This document shows, one piece after another, positions 16,706 to 25,319 of a stretch of 64,000 bases of DNA. The notes under the pieces were generated by a model that did no database searches, was not told where the DNA came from, and saw nothing but the letters and a program-made list of their open reading frames with translations. The position numbers were made by a program, and so were the translations under genes. Positions within the stretch are counted from its first letter, which is position 1. The number at the start of each line of letters is the position of its first letter. This DNA comes from Herbidospora daliensis (GTDB lineage Bacteria > Actinomycetota > Actinomycetes > Streptosporangiales > Streptosporangiaceae): assembly GCF_001570585.1 (NCBI RefSeq), contig NZ_BBXF01000001.1, positions 1,171,691-1,235,690 of the forward strand, in the 5' to 3' direction.

Positions 16706-19180
16706 GTGCAGAATCCCTTTTGGGCGCCGGAAAACGGGCCGCTTCCGCGCGGCGTTCATCTCCTGGCCATGCAGCTCGACGCGGTCATCGCCACCCGGCC
16801 GCGCCGGTCGATGCCGCCCGCGCTGCTGCTCGGCGGTCCGGCCGCCGGGGCGATCGTAGCCGGTTACCGCGAGCGGCTGGTCGACCGGCGGCTCGGGCGG
16901 CGGAACGTCAGCCTGGTCCCCCACGCGCTGCTCACCGACGAGGTGGCCGGCGCGCCGGAGCCGCACGTGCGGATCGTGCTCGACCTGGCCGACCGTTTGC
17001 ACGAGACGATGCCGCAGGGCAGCGGCGCCCTGCGGCTGCCGTTGTTGCGGACCTGCGAGGCCGTGCTGGGCGCGCCCGCGACCGGCGGCGACCCGGCGGC
17101 CCGGCGCAGGGCGCTGCGCGACCGGCTCTACGAGGAGCTGACCCTCCGGCGTCCGTGGCTCGGTCACGCGCAGCGGGCCGCTTCGCACACCGGGCAGGGC
17201 GTCTCGCTCGCCGCCGTCGCGCAGGCCGTGCTGCAGGTGTTCGTCGTGGTGTTCCCCCGCTGGGTGTACGGCCTCTGGTTGTCGCGGCGGTCGATGCACT
17301 GGGCCGGGGAACTCCTGGAGGCCCCCGACCGCCGGTTCCCGCACGCCGCGCTGGAGCTCACCGAGGGCGGCGGGCTGCGCGGCAACACGGCGCTGGTCCA
17401 GGAGCTGCTGGTGACCGCGCTGCTGCGGGACCTCGACCAGGCCGCGCGGCCGTCGCGGTTCTGGGTCCACCGGGCGCGGCGGCGCTGGTCGTTCGTGGTG
17501 CTGCTCGGCACGGTCGGGGGCGCCGACTCGCCGTGCAAGGTGCTGCTCGACACCTTCGAGCGGGCCGCGTCCAAGGGAGCGCAGGCGCCGCTCCTGGTGC
17601 TGGGCGCGCTCACCGCCGAACCGCCGTCGGTCGCGGCCGCGCTCACGGCGGCCGACGTCGCCGAGCTCTACCACCGTCCCGGCCGGCGCGTGTACGCCCT
17701 CCCGCTGCCCGAAGAGGAGGACGACGGCGCCGCCCGGCAGTGGTTCGAGACCAACCTCCGGGTCCACCCCCGGCCCGCCGCCCGAGCCGACTACGTGCGC
17801 GCGACCGCCCCGGTGGCCGCGCTGCTGCTGGTGGCGGCCGCGGTGCCGGTCTACGTGTGGGGTCCCGGCGGGTGCCGGGCCGTCGAGGGCGGGGAGGTCG
17901 TCGGCGTCACCGACGGCGCCGAGTGCAGCCTCGCCCCGCCCGGCCCCGAAGGCGACCAACTGCGGGAGCTGGAGCGGCTGGCGGCGGCCCACAACGCGGC
18001 GGTCGACCTGAGCGAGCCCCACCGGACCACGGTCTTCTTCGCCCCCGTCACGGTCCGGGACGGTTCGGGCAACACCACGCTGAACGGCGTCCAGAGCCTG
18101 CGCGGGGTGCTGGTCGCGCTGGCCGAGGTCAACGCGAGCCCCGGCGTGAACCACATGCGCCAGCGCATTCTCATCGCCAACCCGGGCGACGCGTTCGCCC
18201 ACGGGACCGAGGTCGCCCGGATGATCCTCGAACGGGCGGCCCGCGACCGAATCTCCGCCGTGGTGGGCGTCACGCAGAGCCGCCCGGCCGCGCTCGAAGC
18301 CGTGGCGACGCTCAGCGACGGCAAGATCCCGGTGATCGGGAGCTCCGTCACGGGCAGCGCGATGGTGGAGGGCCCGGGCGCGCCGACCCGCTACGTCCAG
18401 GTGTCGCCGTCGAACGGCCAGGTCTCCGCGATCACGGCGGAGTTCGTCCGGTCCCGGAAGGCCACCACGCTGATCCTCGTCGCCCACCCCGACGACGAGG
18501 TGTTCAGCGTCGACCTGGCCGACAAGGTGGCGGCCCGCTTCACGGCCGCCCGCACGGTCCGCGTCGACTACTCCGAGTTCGGCCAGGACCACACCGCCGA
18601 CGACGCGGCCCGGCGCATCTGCGCGCGGGCCGTCCAAGCCGGCGCCTTCGTCGTGTACGCGGGCCGTTCGGCCCGGTTGATGGAGCTGCTGAACGCCATG
18701 CGCGGCCGGTCGGGCTGCACCCGCGCCGACGGCGGCCGCTTCGGCTTCCTGGCCGAGGCCATGCCGAGCGAGTACCTCGACGACCCGGCCCGGCTCACCA
18801 CCGGCTACCCGTTCGCGGAGTTCTCCCGCATCTCGTTCTCGCCCGACGTGGACCGGCCGAGGCCGCACCACTTCGTCCGGAGCTTCCCTGCCTACTTCGC
18901 CTCCCGTGGCCTGCCCGCCCACGTCCCGAACAGCGACGCCGCGGGCGCCTACGACGCGGTGATGGTCGCCGCCAAGGCCACCGACGGCGCGTTCGCCGAC
19001 GAGGCGCCCGACGAGGACTTCCCCGCCAACGCCGTCTACACCTGGCTGATGGAACCGGGTGTACGGGACCTGAACGGCGCGACCGGCGGCATCACGCTGA
19101 ACCGCGAGAACCGCTACCCCGCCCACCGGACCCTGTACGTCCTGGGCCCGCATCCCTTCGAGTACGACGTCCACCCCTGA
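16706..19180 (+). CDS. Membrane protein: cytoplasmic domain, one TM helix, periplasmic-binding-like domain
   Basis: 824 residues from GTG 16706, chosen because AGGTGGGGA lies five bases upstream; GTG 16694 is also in frame. The N-terminal 365 residues are Arg/Leu-rich and helical, and I see no P-loop. One hydrophobic segment (about 369-386) precedes an extracellular part of about 430 residues. That part resembles type 1 periplasmic-binding (LIV-type) proteins: TTVFFAPVT near its start, alternating strands such as ISAVVGVTQS and TLILVAHPDD, and GAYDAVMVAAKA near the end. It may be a one-helix receptor that couples an outside ligand to the cytoplasmic domain. No transporter genes are adjacent, so a plain ABC uptake role is unlikely. 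Confidence 0.75.
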   Translation: MQNPFWAPENGPLPRGVHLLAMQLDAVIATRPRRSMPPALLLGGPAAGAIVAGYRERLVDRRLGRRNVSLVPHALLTDEVAGAPEPHVRIVLDLADRLHETMPQGSGALRLPLLRTCEAVLGAPATGGDPAARRRALRDRLYEELTLRRPWLGHAQRAASHTGQGVSLAAVAQAVLQVFVVVFPRWVYGLWLSRRSMHWAGELLEAPDRRFPHAALELTEGGGLRGNTALVQELLVTALLRDLDQAARPSRFWVHRARRRWSFVVLLGTVGGADSPCKVLLDTFERAASKGAQAPLLVLGALTAEPPSVAAALTAADVAELYHRPGRRVYALPLPEEEDDGAARQWFETNLRVHPRPAARADYVRATAPVAALLLVAAAVPVYVWGPGGCRAVEGGEVVGVTDGAECSLAPPGPEGDQLRELERLAAAHNAAVDLSEPHRTTVFFAPVTVRDGSGNTTLNGVQSLRGVLVALAEVNASPGVNHMRQRILIANPGDAFAHGTEVARMILERAARDRISAVVGVTQSRPAALEAVATLSDGKIPVIGSSVTGSAMVEGPGAPTRYVQVSPSNGQVSAITAEFVRSRKATTLILVAHPDDEVFSVDLADKVAARFTAARTVRVDYSEFGQDHTADDAARRICARAVQAGAFVVYAGRSARLMELLNAMRGRSGCTRADGGRFGFLAEAMPSEYLDDPARLTTGYPFAEFSRISFSPDVDRPRPHHFVRSFPAYFASRGLPAHVPNSDAAGAYDAVMVAAKATDGAFADEAPDEDFPANAVYTWLMEPGVRDLNGATGGITLNRENRYPAHRTLYVLGPHPFEYDVHP

Positions 19181-19189
19181 GGCGTTTGC

Positions 19190-19276
19190 TTGGTTTCGTA
19201 TTGGTTTCAGCTCTTGACCGTCCAGGTAAAACGGGTGTAATCACAGATAAAACAACACACCCAAGGACGAAACCAA
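19190..19276 (+). promoter_or_regulatory. Promoter and DeoR-type operators of the PTS operon
   Basis: TTGGTTTCG (19190-19198) is followed 11 bases later by TTGGTTTC (19201-19208), and the inverted form CGAAACCAA lies at 19268-19276 just before the ATG. Between them are TTGACC (19214-19219) and TGTAAT (19236-19241), 16 bases apart. Repeats flanking the promoter fit autorepression by the DeoR protein, possibly by looping. Confidence 0.65.
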
Positions 19277-19280
19277 CATC

Positions 19281-20042
19281 ATGTACGCCGAGGAGCGACA
19301 GCAGGAGATCCTGCGCCGGGCCCGCGCCGCCGGTCGGGTCGACGTGGTGACCCTGGCCGAGGAGTTCGCCGTCACCACCGAGACCGTGCGCCGTGACCTG
19401 ACCGTCCTCGAGAAGGCCGGGGTGCTGCGGCGGGTGCACGGCGGGGCCATCCCCGTCGAGCGGCTCGGGTTCGAGCCCGCGCTGGCGGCGCGTGACGAGG
19501 TCATGACGTCCGAAAAGGAACGCATCGCCAAGGCCGCCATCGCCGAGCTGCCGCAGGACGGCGCGATCATCATCGACGCCGGGTCGACGACCCGGCGGCT
19601 GGCCCAGGAACTGCCCGCCGACCGCGAGCTGACGGTCATCGTGAACTCGCCGCCGCTGGCCACCATCCTGGCCGCGCGGGCCAGCCTGAACGTGATCATG
19701 CTCGGCGGCCGGGTACGCGGCCGCACCCTCGCCACCGTCGATGACTGGGCGCTGCGGCCGCTGGCCGACATCCACGTCGACGTGGCGTTCATGGGCACCA
19801 ACGGCATCTCCGTGGCCAAGGGCCTGACCACGCCCGACCCGGCCGAGGCCGCGATCAAGCGCGCGATGATCGCCTCCGCGCAGCGCAGCGTGCTGCTGGC
19901 CGACCACACCAAGTTCAGCGACACCTTCCTGGCCCGCTTCGCGACCCTGGCCGAGATCGACGTCGTGATCACCGACACCGTCCTGGACGCCCAGGTGGCC
20001 GCCGACCTGGCGCTGCACGGCCCGGAGGTGGTCCGCGCATGA
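19281..20042 (+). CDS. DeoR family transcriptional repressor of the PTS operon
   Basis: 253 residues. The N-terminal DeoR helix-turn-helix (about 1-57; VVTLAEEFAVTTETVRRDL, VLRRVHGGA) is followed by the DeoR C-terminal sensor domain (IIIDAGSTTRRLAQ, VAFMGTNGIS, DHTKF), which usually binds a phosphorylated sugar. It is the first gene of the operon and overlaps the kinase gene by four bases. GTTTC-type repeats flank its promoter, so it is probably an autorepressor relieved by the phosphorylated sugar made by the PTS. Confidence 0.92.
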   Translation: MYAEERQQEILRRARAAGRVDVVTLAEEFAVTTETVRRDLTVLEKAGVLRRVHGGAIPVERLGFEPALAARDEVMTSEKERIAKAAIAELPQDGAIIIDAGSTTRRLAQELPADRELTVIVNSPPLATILAARASLNVIMLGGRVRGRTLATVDDWALRPLADIHVDVAFMGTNGISVAKGLTTPDPAEAAIKRAMIASAQRSVLLADHTKFSDTFLARFATLAEIDVVITDTVLDAQVAADLALHGPEVVRA

Positions 20043-20977
20043 TCCTGACGCTGACCCTGAACCCCAGCCTCGACCGCACCGTCGACATACCGTCGCTGGC
20101 GCGCGGCGAGGTCATCCGGGCCGCCGCCGCCCACCTCGACCCCGGCGGCAAGGGCGTCAACGTCTCCCGCGCCCTGCTCGCCAACCACGTGCGCTCGTGC
20201 GCCGTGGTGCCCTACGGCGGCGAGGAGGGCCGGCGGCTCATCGAGCTGCTCGACCTCGAGGGCATCGACATGATCATGGTCCCGGTCGCCGGGACCACCC
20301 GTTCCAACATCACCCTCGCCGAACCCGACGGCACCGTCACGAAGGTCAACGAGCCCGGCGCCACGCTCACCGCGCGTGAGCTGGAGGAGATCGCCACCGC
20401 CGTCCTGGGCGCCGCGCACAGCGCGGACTGGGTGGTCGCCTCGGGCAGCCTGCCGCCCGAGGTCCCATCCGATGTGTACGCCACCCTCTGCCGCCGCTTC
20501 CGGCAGGCGGGCATCAACGTGGCCGTCGACACGAGTGGCCCGGCCCTGCTGGCCGCCGTGCAGGCCGGGCCCCGGCTGGTCAAGCCCAACCGCGAGGAGC
20601 TCGCCGAGGCCACCGGCTCCCCCATCGACACGGTCGGCGACGCCCTGGAGGCCGCCGCGAAACTGCGCGCGATGGGCGCGGAGACCGTACTGGCGAGCCT
20701 CGGACGTGACGGCGCCCTGCTGGTCGACGACGGAACCGTGTGGCACGGCGAGTGCGCGGCGGAGGAGCCGCGCAGCTCCGTCGGGGCCGGCGACGCATTA
20801 CTGGCCGGGTTCCTCGCCGCCGGCGCCCGTGGGAAGGCGGCCCTCGTCGAGGGGCTGGCCTGGGCGACCGCGGCGGTGCAGCTGCCGGGCAGCCGCATGC
20901 CGGGGCCCGGCGACATCAGACGTGATCGGGTGACCGTCAGCGAACCCGATCCCACGCGGCCGCTTTCGGGGGGCTGA
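20039..20977 (+). CDS. PfkB family 1-phosphofructokinase / hexose-phosphate kinase
   Basis: 312 residues with the PfkB signatures: LDPGGKGVNVSRAL near the N-terminus and SSVGAGDALLAGF near 245, including the catalytic Asp and anion-hole glycines. The start LTLTLNPSLDRT is typical of the FruK/LacC branch, which makes fructose-1,6- or tagatose-1,6-bisphosphate from the monophosphate. The neighbours (hexitol-type IIC and a polyol-type MDR) suggest a ketose 6-phosphate formed by the dehydrogenase as substrate rather than PTS-derived fructose 1-phosphate. The substrate cannot be decided from sequence. Confidence 0.88.
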   Translation: MILTLTLNPSLDRTVDIPSLARGEVIRAAAAHLDPGGKGVNVSRALLANHVRSCAVVPYGGEEGRRLIELLDLEGIDMIMVPVAGTTRSNITLAEPDGTVTKVNEPGATLTARELEEIATAVLGAAHSADWVVASGSLPPEVPSDVYATLCRRFRQAGINVAVDTSGPALLAAVQAGPRLVKPNREELAEATGSPIDTVGDALEAAAKLRAMGAETVLASLGRDGALLVDDGTVWHGECAAEEPRSSVGAGDALLAGFLAAGARGKAALVEGLAWATAAVQLPGSRMPGPGDIRRDRVTVSEPDPTRPLSGG

Positions 20978-21034
20978 TCGCGGCCTGAAGACTCCCCCCT
21001 TTCCACCCCCCGAGCTCCCCGGAAAGGAGCACAC

Positions 21035-22138
21035 ATGACCACCGACTACACCCCGCCCGTCCAGGGCACCGGGATAAAGGCCACGATCCAGAGGTTCGGC
21101 GGCTATCTGGCCGGGATGATCATGCCGAACATCGGCGCGTTCATCGCGTGGGGCCTGATCACGGCCCTGTTCATCCCGACCGGCTGGATCCCGAACGAGA
21201 TGTTCGCCGGCCTGGTCGGACCGATGATCACGGTGCTGCTGCCGGTCCTGATCGGCTACACCGGCGGCCGCATGGTCCACGGCCAGCGCGGCGCCGTGGT
21301 CGGCGCGGTCGCCACGATGGGCGTCGTGGTCGGCGCCGACGTGCCGATGTTCCTCGGCGCGATGATCGTCGGACCGCTGGCCGCGTTCCTGCTGAAGCTG
21401 TTCGACAACGCGGTCAAGGACCGCATCAAAGCCGGCTTCGAGATGCTCGTCGACAACTTCTCGGCGGGCATCATCGGCGGCGCGGTCGCGCTGCTGGGCG
21501 TGTGGGGCATCGGCCCGATCATCGAGGCCGTCACCAAGGTCGCCGGCGACGCCGCCAACTGGCTCGTCACCGCCAAGGTGCTCCCGCTGGCCTCGATCGT
21601 CATCGAGCCCGCCAAGGTGCTGTTCCTGAACAACGCCATCAACCACGGCGTGCTCACCCCGCTCGGCGCCGCCGACGTCGCCGAGGCCGGCAAGTCGATC
21701 CTGTTCATGCTGGAGACCAACCCGGGGCCGGGTCTGGGCCTGCTGCTGGCGTACTTCTTCTTCGGCCCGCGCGCCCTGCGGCCGAGCGCCCCGGCGGCCA
21801 TCATCATCCACTTCTTCGGCGGCATCCACGAGATCTACTTCCCGTACGTGCTGATGAAGCCCCGCCTGATCCTCGCCATGATCGCCGGTGGCGCCTCCGG
21901 CATCCTGGTCTTCATCGCGACGGGTTCGGGCCTGGTGGCCTCCCCCGCGCCGGGAAGCATCTTCGCCTATCTGGCCGTTACCCCGGCGGGCGGCTACTTC
22001 GGCGTGCTCGCGGGCATCCTCGTCGCCACCGGCGTCACCTTCGTGGTCGCCTCGGCGCTCCTCGGCTTCGGCCGGGGCGAGAAGGAGGCCCCGGCGGAGG
22101 AGACCGAGCAGCCCACCACCACTCCCCAGGAGGCGTGA
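21035..22138 (+). CDS. PTS mannitol/hexitol-type EIIC permease
   Basis: 367 residues, mostly hydrophobic with about eight membrane segments. The N-terminus (KATIQRFGGYLAGMIMPNIGAFIAWG) and the conserved IIHFFGGIHEIYFPYVLMKP segment are typical of the mannitol (MtlA) EIIC family. It moves and phosphorylates the substrate using the IIB protein. A strong AAGGAG precedes ATG 21035. The IIB and IIA domains, fused to IIC in many MtlA proteins, are separate downstream genes here. The specific hexitol is not established. Confidence 0.9.
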   Translation: MTTDYTPPVQGTGIKATIQRFGGYLAGMIMPNIGAFIAWGLITALFIPTGWIPNEMFAGLVGPMITVLLPVLIGYTGGRMVHGQRGAVVGAVATMGVVVGADVPMFLGAMIVGPLAAFLLKLFDNAVKDRIKAGFEMLVDNFSAGIIGGAVALLGVWGIGPIIEAVTKVAGDAANWLVTAKVLPLASIVIEPAKVLFLNNAINHGVLTPLGAADVAEAGKSILFMLETNPGPGLGLLLAYFFFGPRALRPSAPAAIIIHFFGGIHEIYFPYVLMKPRLILAMIAGGASGILVFIATGSGLVASPAPGSIFAYLAVTPAGGYFGVLAGILVATGVTFVVASALLGFGRGEKEAPAEETEQPTTTPQEA

Positions 22139-22143
22139 TCCCT

Positions 22144-22455
22144 ATGGCCGGCATCGACAGCGCGGCAGTCAAGAAGATCGTCATCGCCTGCGACGCGGGG
22201 ATGGGCAGCAGCGTGATGCTGGCCTCCACGCTCCGCAAGCAGCTCAAGGGCAACGGCGTCGAGGTCGTCCACGCACCGGTCGACCAGATCCCGGCCGACG
22301 CGAACGTCGTCGTCACCCACGCGGGCCTGGCCGCCCGCGCCCGCAAGTCGACGCCCGAAGGGGCGGTGCTGATCCCGTTCCAGGTGTTCATCGGCGACCC
22401 GGCGGTGACGAAGCTGGTGAACGCCATCAAGAGCGGCGGCGTGGTCGGTGGCTGA
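22144..22455 (+). CDS. PTS mannitol/hexitol-type EIIB subunit
   Basis: 103 residues. Cys16 in IVIACDAGMGSS is the phosphocysteine loop typical of the mannitol IIB family. It accepts phosphate from the IIA protein and gives it to the substrate bound to IIC. The ATG is preceded by AGGAGGCG at the end of the IIC gene, and the 3' end overlaps the IIA start by eight bases. Confidence 0.92.
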   Translation: MAGIDSAAVKKIVIACDAGMGSSVMLASTLRKQLKGNGVEVVHAPVDQIPADANVVVTHAGLAARARKSTPEGAVLIPFQVFIGDPAVTKLVNAIKSGGVVGG

Positions 22456-22885
22456 CATCCCGCTCGACCCGAGCGCCATCAGGCTCGACTGCGTCGCGAC
22501 GGATCGCGACGACGCGATCCGCCAGTGCGGCGAGACGCTCGTGGCGGTCGGGGCGGCGGCGGAGCCGTACATCGCGGCGATGCTGGAGCGCGAGCGCACG
22601 CTCTCCACCTACGTGGGGGAGGGCGTCGCGATCCCGCACGGCACGGTGAAGGCCAAGGAGGTCGTGCACCGCGACGCGGTGTGCGTGCTGCGCTTCCCCG
22701 CCGGCGTCGACTGGGACGGCGAACAGGTCAACCTGTGCGTCGGCATCGCCGCCAAGGGCGACGGCCACGTCCGCCTGCTGGCCGAACTGGCCGAAATACT
22801 CATGGACCCCGACGCCGCCGAGGCTCTGCGCCAGACGGCCGACGAGGCGGAGGTCCTCCGACTCCTCATGGAGGGAACAGAATGA
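22448..22885 (+). CDS. PTS mannitol/fructose-type EIIA subunit
   Basis: 145 residues from GTG 22448, overlapping the IIB stop. His64 in GVAIPHGT is the phosphorylation site of the mannitol/fructose IIA family, which takes phosphate from HPr. The C-terminal LLAELAEILMDPDAAEAL helix is also conserved. The stop overlaps the dehydrogenase start (ATGA at 22882-22885). Confidence 0.92.
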   Translation: MADIPLDPSAIRLDCVATDRDDAIRQCGETLVAVGAAAEPYIAAMLERERTLSTYVGEGVAIPHGTVKAKEVVHRDAVCVLRFPAGVDWDGEQVNLCVGIAAKGDGHVRLLAELAEILMDPDAAEALRQTADEAEVLRLLMEGTE

Positions 22886-23907
22886 AGGTCGCGCGCTTCC
22901 ACGCGCCCGGCGACATCCGGGTCGAGGACGCCCCGGAGCCGGTGGCGGGTCCGGGCGAACTGCTGATCCGGGTGCGCAACTGCTCCACCTGCGGCACCGA
23001 CGCCAAGATCCTGAAGTTCGGCCACCACCACATCCGGCCCCCGCGCGTCATGGGCCACGAGATCGCCGGTGAGGTCGTGACCGGGACCGGCGCGTTCGAG
23101 CCCGGCGACCGGGTCCAGGTGATCGCGGCGATCCCGTGCGGGACGTGCGGCGAGTGCACCCGCGGCCGGATGACGGTCTGCCCGAACCAGGAGTCGATGG
23201 GCTACCACTACGACGGCGGCTTCGCCGAGTACATGGTGGTGCCCGCGAAGGTCCTCGCCGTCGACGGCGTCAACCGGATCCCGGCCGGGGTCGGCTTCGC
23301 CGAGGCGTCGGTCGCCGAGCCCCTGGCCTGCGTGCTGAACGGCCAGGAACTCGCCCGCGTCGGCCCCGGCGACGACGTGGTCGTGATCGGCTCGGGCCCG
23401 ATCGGCTGCCTGCACGTCCGCCTGGCCCGCGCCCGGGGAGCCCGGCGGGTCATCCTCGCCGACCTGAACCCCGACCGCCTGGAGATGGCGGCCGTCCTGG
23501 TCAACCCCGACGCCGCCCTGCACGGCGACGACGTCACCGAGGCGGTGCTGAAGCTCACCGAAGGCCGCGGCGCCGACGTGGTCATCACCGCGGCGGCCTC
23601 GGGCGTGGCGCAGGAACAGGCCCTCGGCATGGTCGCCCGCCAGGGCCGCATCAGCTTCTTCGGCGGCCTGCCGAAGGACAACCCGATCATCAGGCTCGAC
23701 TCGAACCTCGTCCACTACCGCGAGCTGACCATCGTCGGCGCCAACGGTTCGAGCCCCGCCCACAACAAGCAGGCCCTCGAACTCATCGCGTCGGGCGCGG
23801 TGCCGGTGGCCGACCTGATCACCCACCGCCTGCCGCTGACCGACGTCCTGGAGGGCATCGACATCGTCATGCGCGGCGAGGCCATCAAAGTCACCGTGGA
23901 GCCGTGA
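22882..23907 (+). CDS. Zinc-dependent MDR dehydrogenase (polyol / polyol-phosphate type)
   Basis: 341 residues. The catalytic zinc site uses Cys37 (CSTCGTD) and His in MGHEIAGEV. A structural zinc lobe (CGTCGECTRGRMTVC) and a Rossmann motif (VVIGSGPIGCLHV) follow. This is the sorbitol, galactitol-1-phosphate and threonine dehydrogenase branch of the MDR superfamily. In this operon it occupies the place of the unrelated MtlD mannitol-1-phosphate dehydrogenase and probably oxidises the hexitol phosphate delivered by the PTS to a ketose phosphate for the PfkB kinase. It overlaps genes on both sides. Confidence 0.88.
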   Translation: MKVARFHAPGDIRVEDAPEPVAGPGELLIRVRNCSTCGTDAKILKFGHHHIRPPRVMGHEIAGEVVTGTGAFEPGDRVQVIAAIPCGTCGECTRGRMTVCPNQESMGYHYDGGFAEYMVVPAKVLAVDGVNRIPAGVGFAEASVAEPLACVLNGQELARVGPGDDVVVIGSGPIGCLHVRLARARGARRVILADLNPDRLEMAAVLVNPDAALHGDDVTEAVLKLTEGRGADVVITAAASGVAQEQALGMVARQGRISFFGGLPKDNPIIRLDSNLVHYRELTIVGANGSSPAHNKQALELIASGAVPVADLITHRLPLTDVLEGIDIVMRGEAIKVTVEP

Positions 23908-24176
23908 TGCCAGAGAGAACAGTGACCGTGGCCTCCTCGACGGGCCTGCACGCCCGCCCGGCCAAACTCTTCGTCCAGGCCGCGGCCGGAACGGGCGTAC
24001 CGGTGAAGATCCGCATCGGCGAGGGCAAGTCGGTCAGGGCCGACAGCATGCTCGCCGTCCTGTCCCTCGGCGCGACCCACGGAACCGAGGTGACCCTGTC
24101 GGCGGAGGGAGACGGCGCCGACGCGGCCCTGGAGACGCTGGCGGAACTGCTGGCACGGGACCTCGACGCGGAGTAG
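23907..24176 (+). CDS. ptsH: HPr phosphocarrier protein
   Basis: 89 residues. His15 in TGLHARPA is the phosphorylation site by Enzyme I, and DSMLAVLSLGA matches the region around Ser46 of HPr. It starts within the dehydrogenase stop (TGATG) and ends the operon. No Enzyme I gene is in the window, so ptsI must be elsewhere. An HPr inside a substrate-specific operon suggests dedicated phosphate supply. Confidence 0.93.
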   Translation: MPERTVTVASSTGLHARPAKLFVQAAAGTGVPVKIRIGEGKSVRADSMLAVLSLGATHGTEVTLSAEGDGADAALETLAELLARDLDAE

Positions 24177-24186
24177 CACGACGCGG

Positions 24187-24223
24187 GACGGCCGGGCACC
24201 CATTCGGGGGGCGCCCGGCCGTC
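24187..24223 (+). terminator. Terminator of the PTS operon
   Basis: An 11-bp perfect stem (GACGGCCGGGC / GCCCGGCCGTC) with a 15-base loop, starting 10 bases after the HPr stop. Confidence 0.85.
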
Positions 24224-24303
24224 TTCGCATTGTCCGCTAATCAGTCGGTGTTCCAGGCTTGACTCAGTCGGCCAGAAATAGAAGTTTTCCTTATATTGGC
24301 TGG

Positions 24304-24674
24304 ATGACCTGGAATCAATGTCCACGACGAGGTGAACCGGTGGTACCTGGACATCTGTGAGAAAGATCCCGAGACGGCCGACAAGATCGAAGAGGCCCTG
24401 GACGAACTCGCTCTGCGAGGGCCCAGCCTTGGTCGGCCCCTCGTCGATCGCATTTACCACTCACGGGTACACAACCTAAGAACTGCGGCCACGCGCGCCC
24501 GGCGACGCGGAGATCCGTATGCTCTTCGTTTTCGACCCCAGTCGGGAGGCGATAGTCCTCGTCGCCGGCGACAAGTCGGGAGAATGGAACAGGTGGTACC
24601 GCACCGCGATCCCCCTCGCAGAGCAGCGCTACCTGCGGTATCAGGAGACCAGGGCGCACGAGGAGGAGTCATGA
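24304..24674 (+). pseudogene. HigB/RelE-like toxin, reading frame broken twice
   Basis: Read across frames, the segment gives a RelE-superfamily toxin: NVHDEVNRWYLDI, then DELALRGPSLGRPLVDRIYH, then LRPRAPGDAEIRMLFVFDP, then VLVAGDKSGEW. The frame shifts near 24313-24320, between MTWN and the next NVHDE, and again near 24475-24483, where a Lys-Glu pair expected in HNLKELRP is reduced; each looks like loss of two bases. From ATG 24304 only a few residues would be correct. The final frame ends in a stop overlapping the antitoxin ATG, as in intact higBA pairs. Sequencing error is possible but two separate errors are less likely. Confidence 0.75.
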
Positions 24675-25003
24675 GCGAGTTCGTGAAGTGGTCTGAGACG
24701 AAGGCCAGACGTCGCGAGATCGACCCCGACTACGACTCTCCCGAGCGCGTCGAGGCCCGCGAAGCCGGCCGCGAGCAGATGCGGGCCGAGTTGCGTGGCG
24801 TGCAACTCGCGGACATGCGCAAACGCCTGGGCGTCTCCCAGCGGGTACTCGCCGAACGGATGGGAATCACCCAGGCGCGCGTCTCCCAGATCGAACACGG
24901 TCAAATCGGCGGCCTCGACGTCGTCCGGAGCTACGTCACCGCGCTCGGAGGAACACTCGAGGTGGTCGCCGACTTCGGCGACCACACCGTCAAGGTCGCC
25001 TGA
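24671..25003 (+). CDS. XRE family antitoxin (HigA-like)
   Basis: 110 residues with a Cro/C1-type helix-turn-helix (about 56-100; MRKRLGVSQRVLAERMGITQARVSQIEHG), preceded by an acidic/basic N-terminal helix rich in Arg and Glu. This is the antitoxin and autorepressor of higBA-type modules and is intact although the toxin frame upstream is broken. AGGAGG lies a few bases before the ATG. A relieved toxin with a retained antitoxin may still silence related loci. Confidence 0.9.
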   Translation: MSEFVKWSETKARRREIDPDYDSPERVEAREAGREQMRAELRGVQLADMRKRLGVSQRVLAERMGITQARVSQIEHGQIGGLDVVRSYVTALGGTLEVVADFGDHTVKVA

Positions 25004-25319
25004 ACGACGCCGGCCGGTCTGTCGCCTCCCTGAACAGGCGCCAAGCTCAAGAAGGATCAGCCGAAGGCCCGGTGGCTGATCCCCGAACAGCCCGTGGCGT
25101 GTCCGCAGCACCGTCCGTGGCGGATCTGCCGCGGTGGATCCGCTGCACCATTCGCGATGGATCCGCCTCGTGGTGAATCCAACCCTTCTTGCGGATGTGC
25201 CGGGCAAGCACTGCGAGCGACGGGCCGCCTTGGTCGTGTCGGAGTCGTCGAGGCTCGGTGATCGCCCTGCTGACGGTGCCGCGGGAGCCGGTTGAGCACC
25301 TGGCTGTGATCAGGCGTGC
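25004..25319. other. Gene-free stretch with a terminator hairpin
   Basis: Past the antitoxin is a 9-bp hairpin (GGATCAGCC at 25054-25062, GGCTGATCC at 25074-25082), a likely terminator. The rest has short GGATCCGC-like repeats and no convincing gene; ORFs crossing it do not resemble protein families. Confidence 0.5.
25054..25082 (+). terminator. Terminator after the antitoxin gene
   Basis: A perfect 9-bp stem with an 11-base loop, 50 bases past the antitoxin stop. Confidence 0.6.

Noticed and set aside
19281-24176. Simple fructose PTS operon
   Set aside because: The IIC, IIB and IIA sequences match the mannitol family and a polyol-type dehydrogenase is present, so a fructose-only role fits less well, although the kinase is FruK-like.
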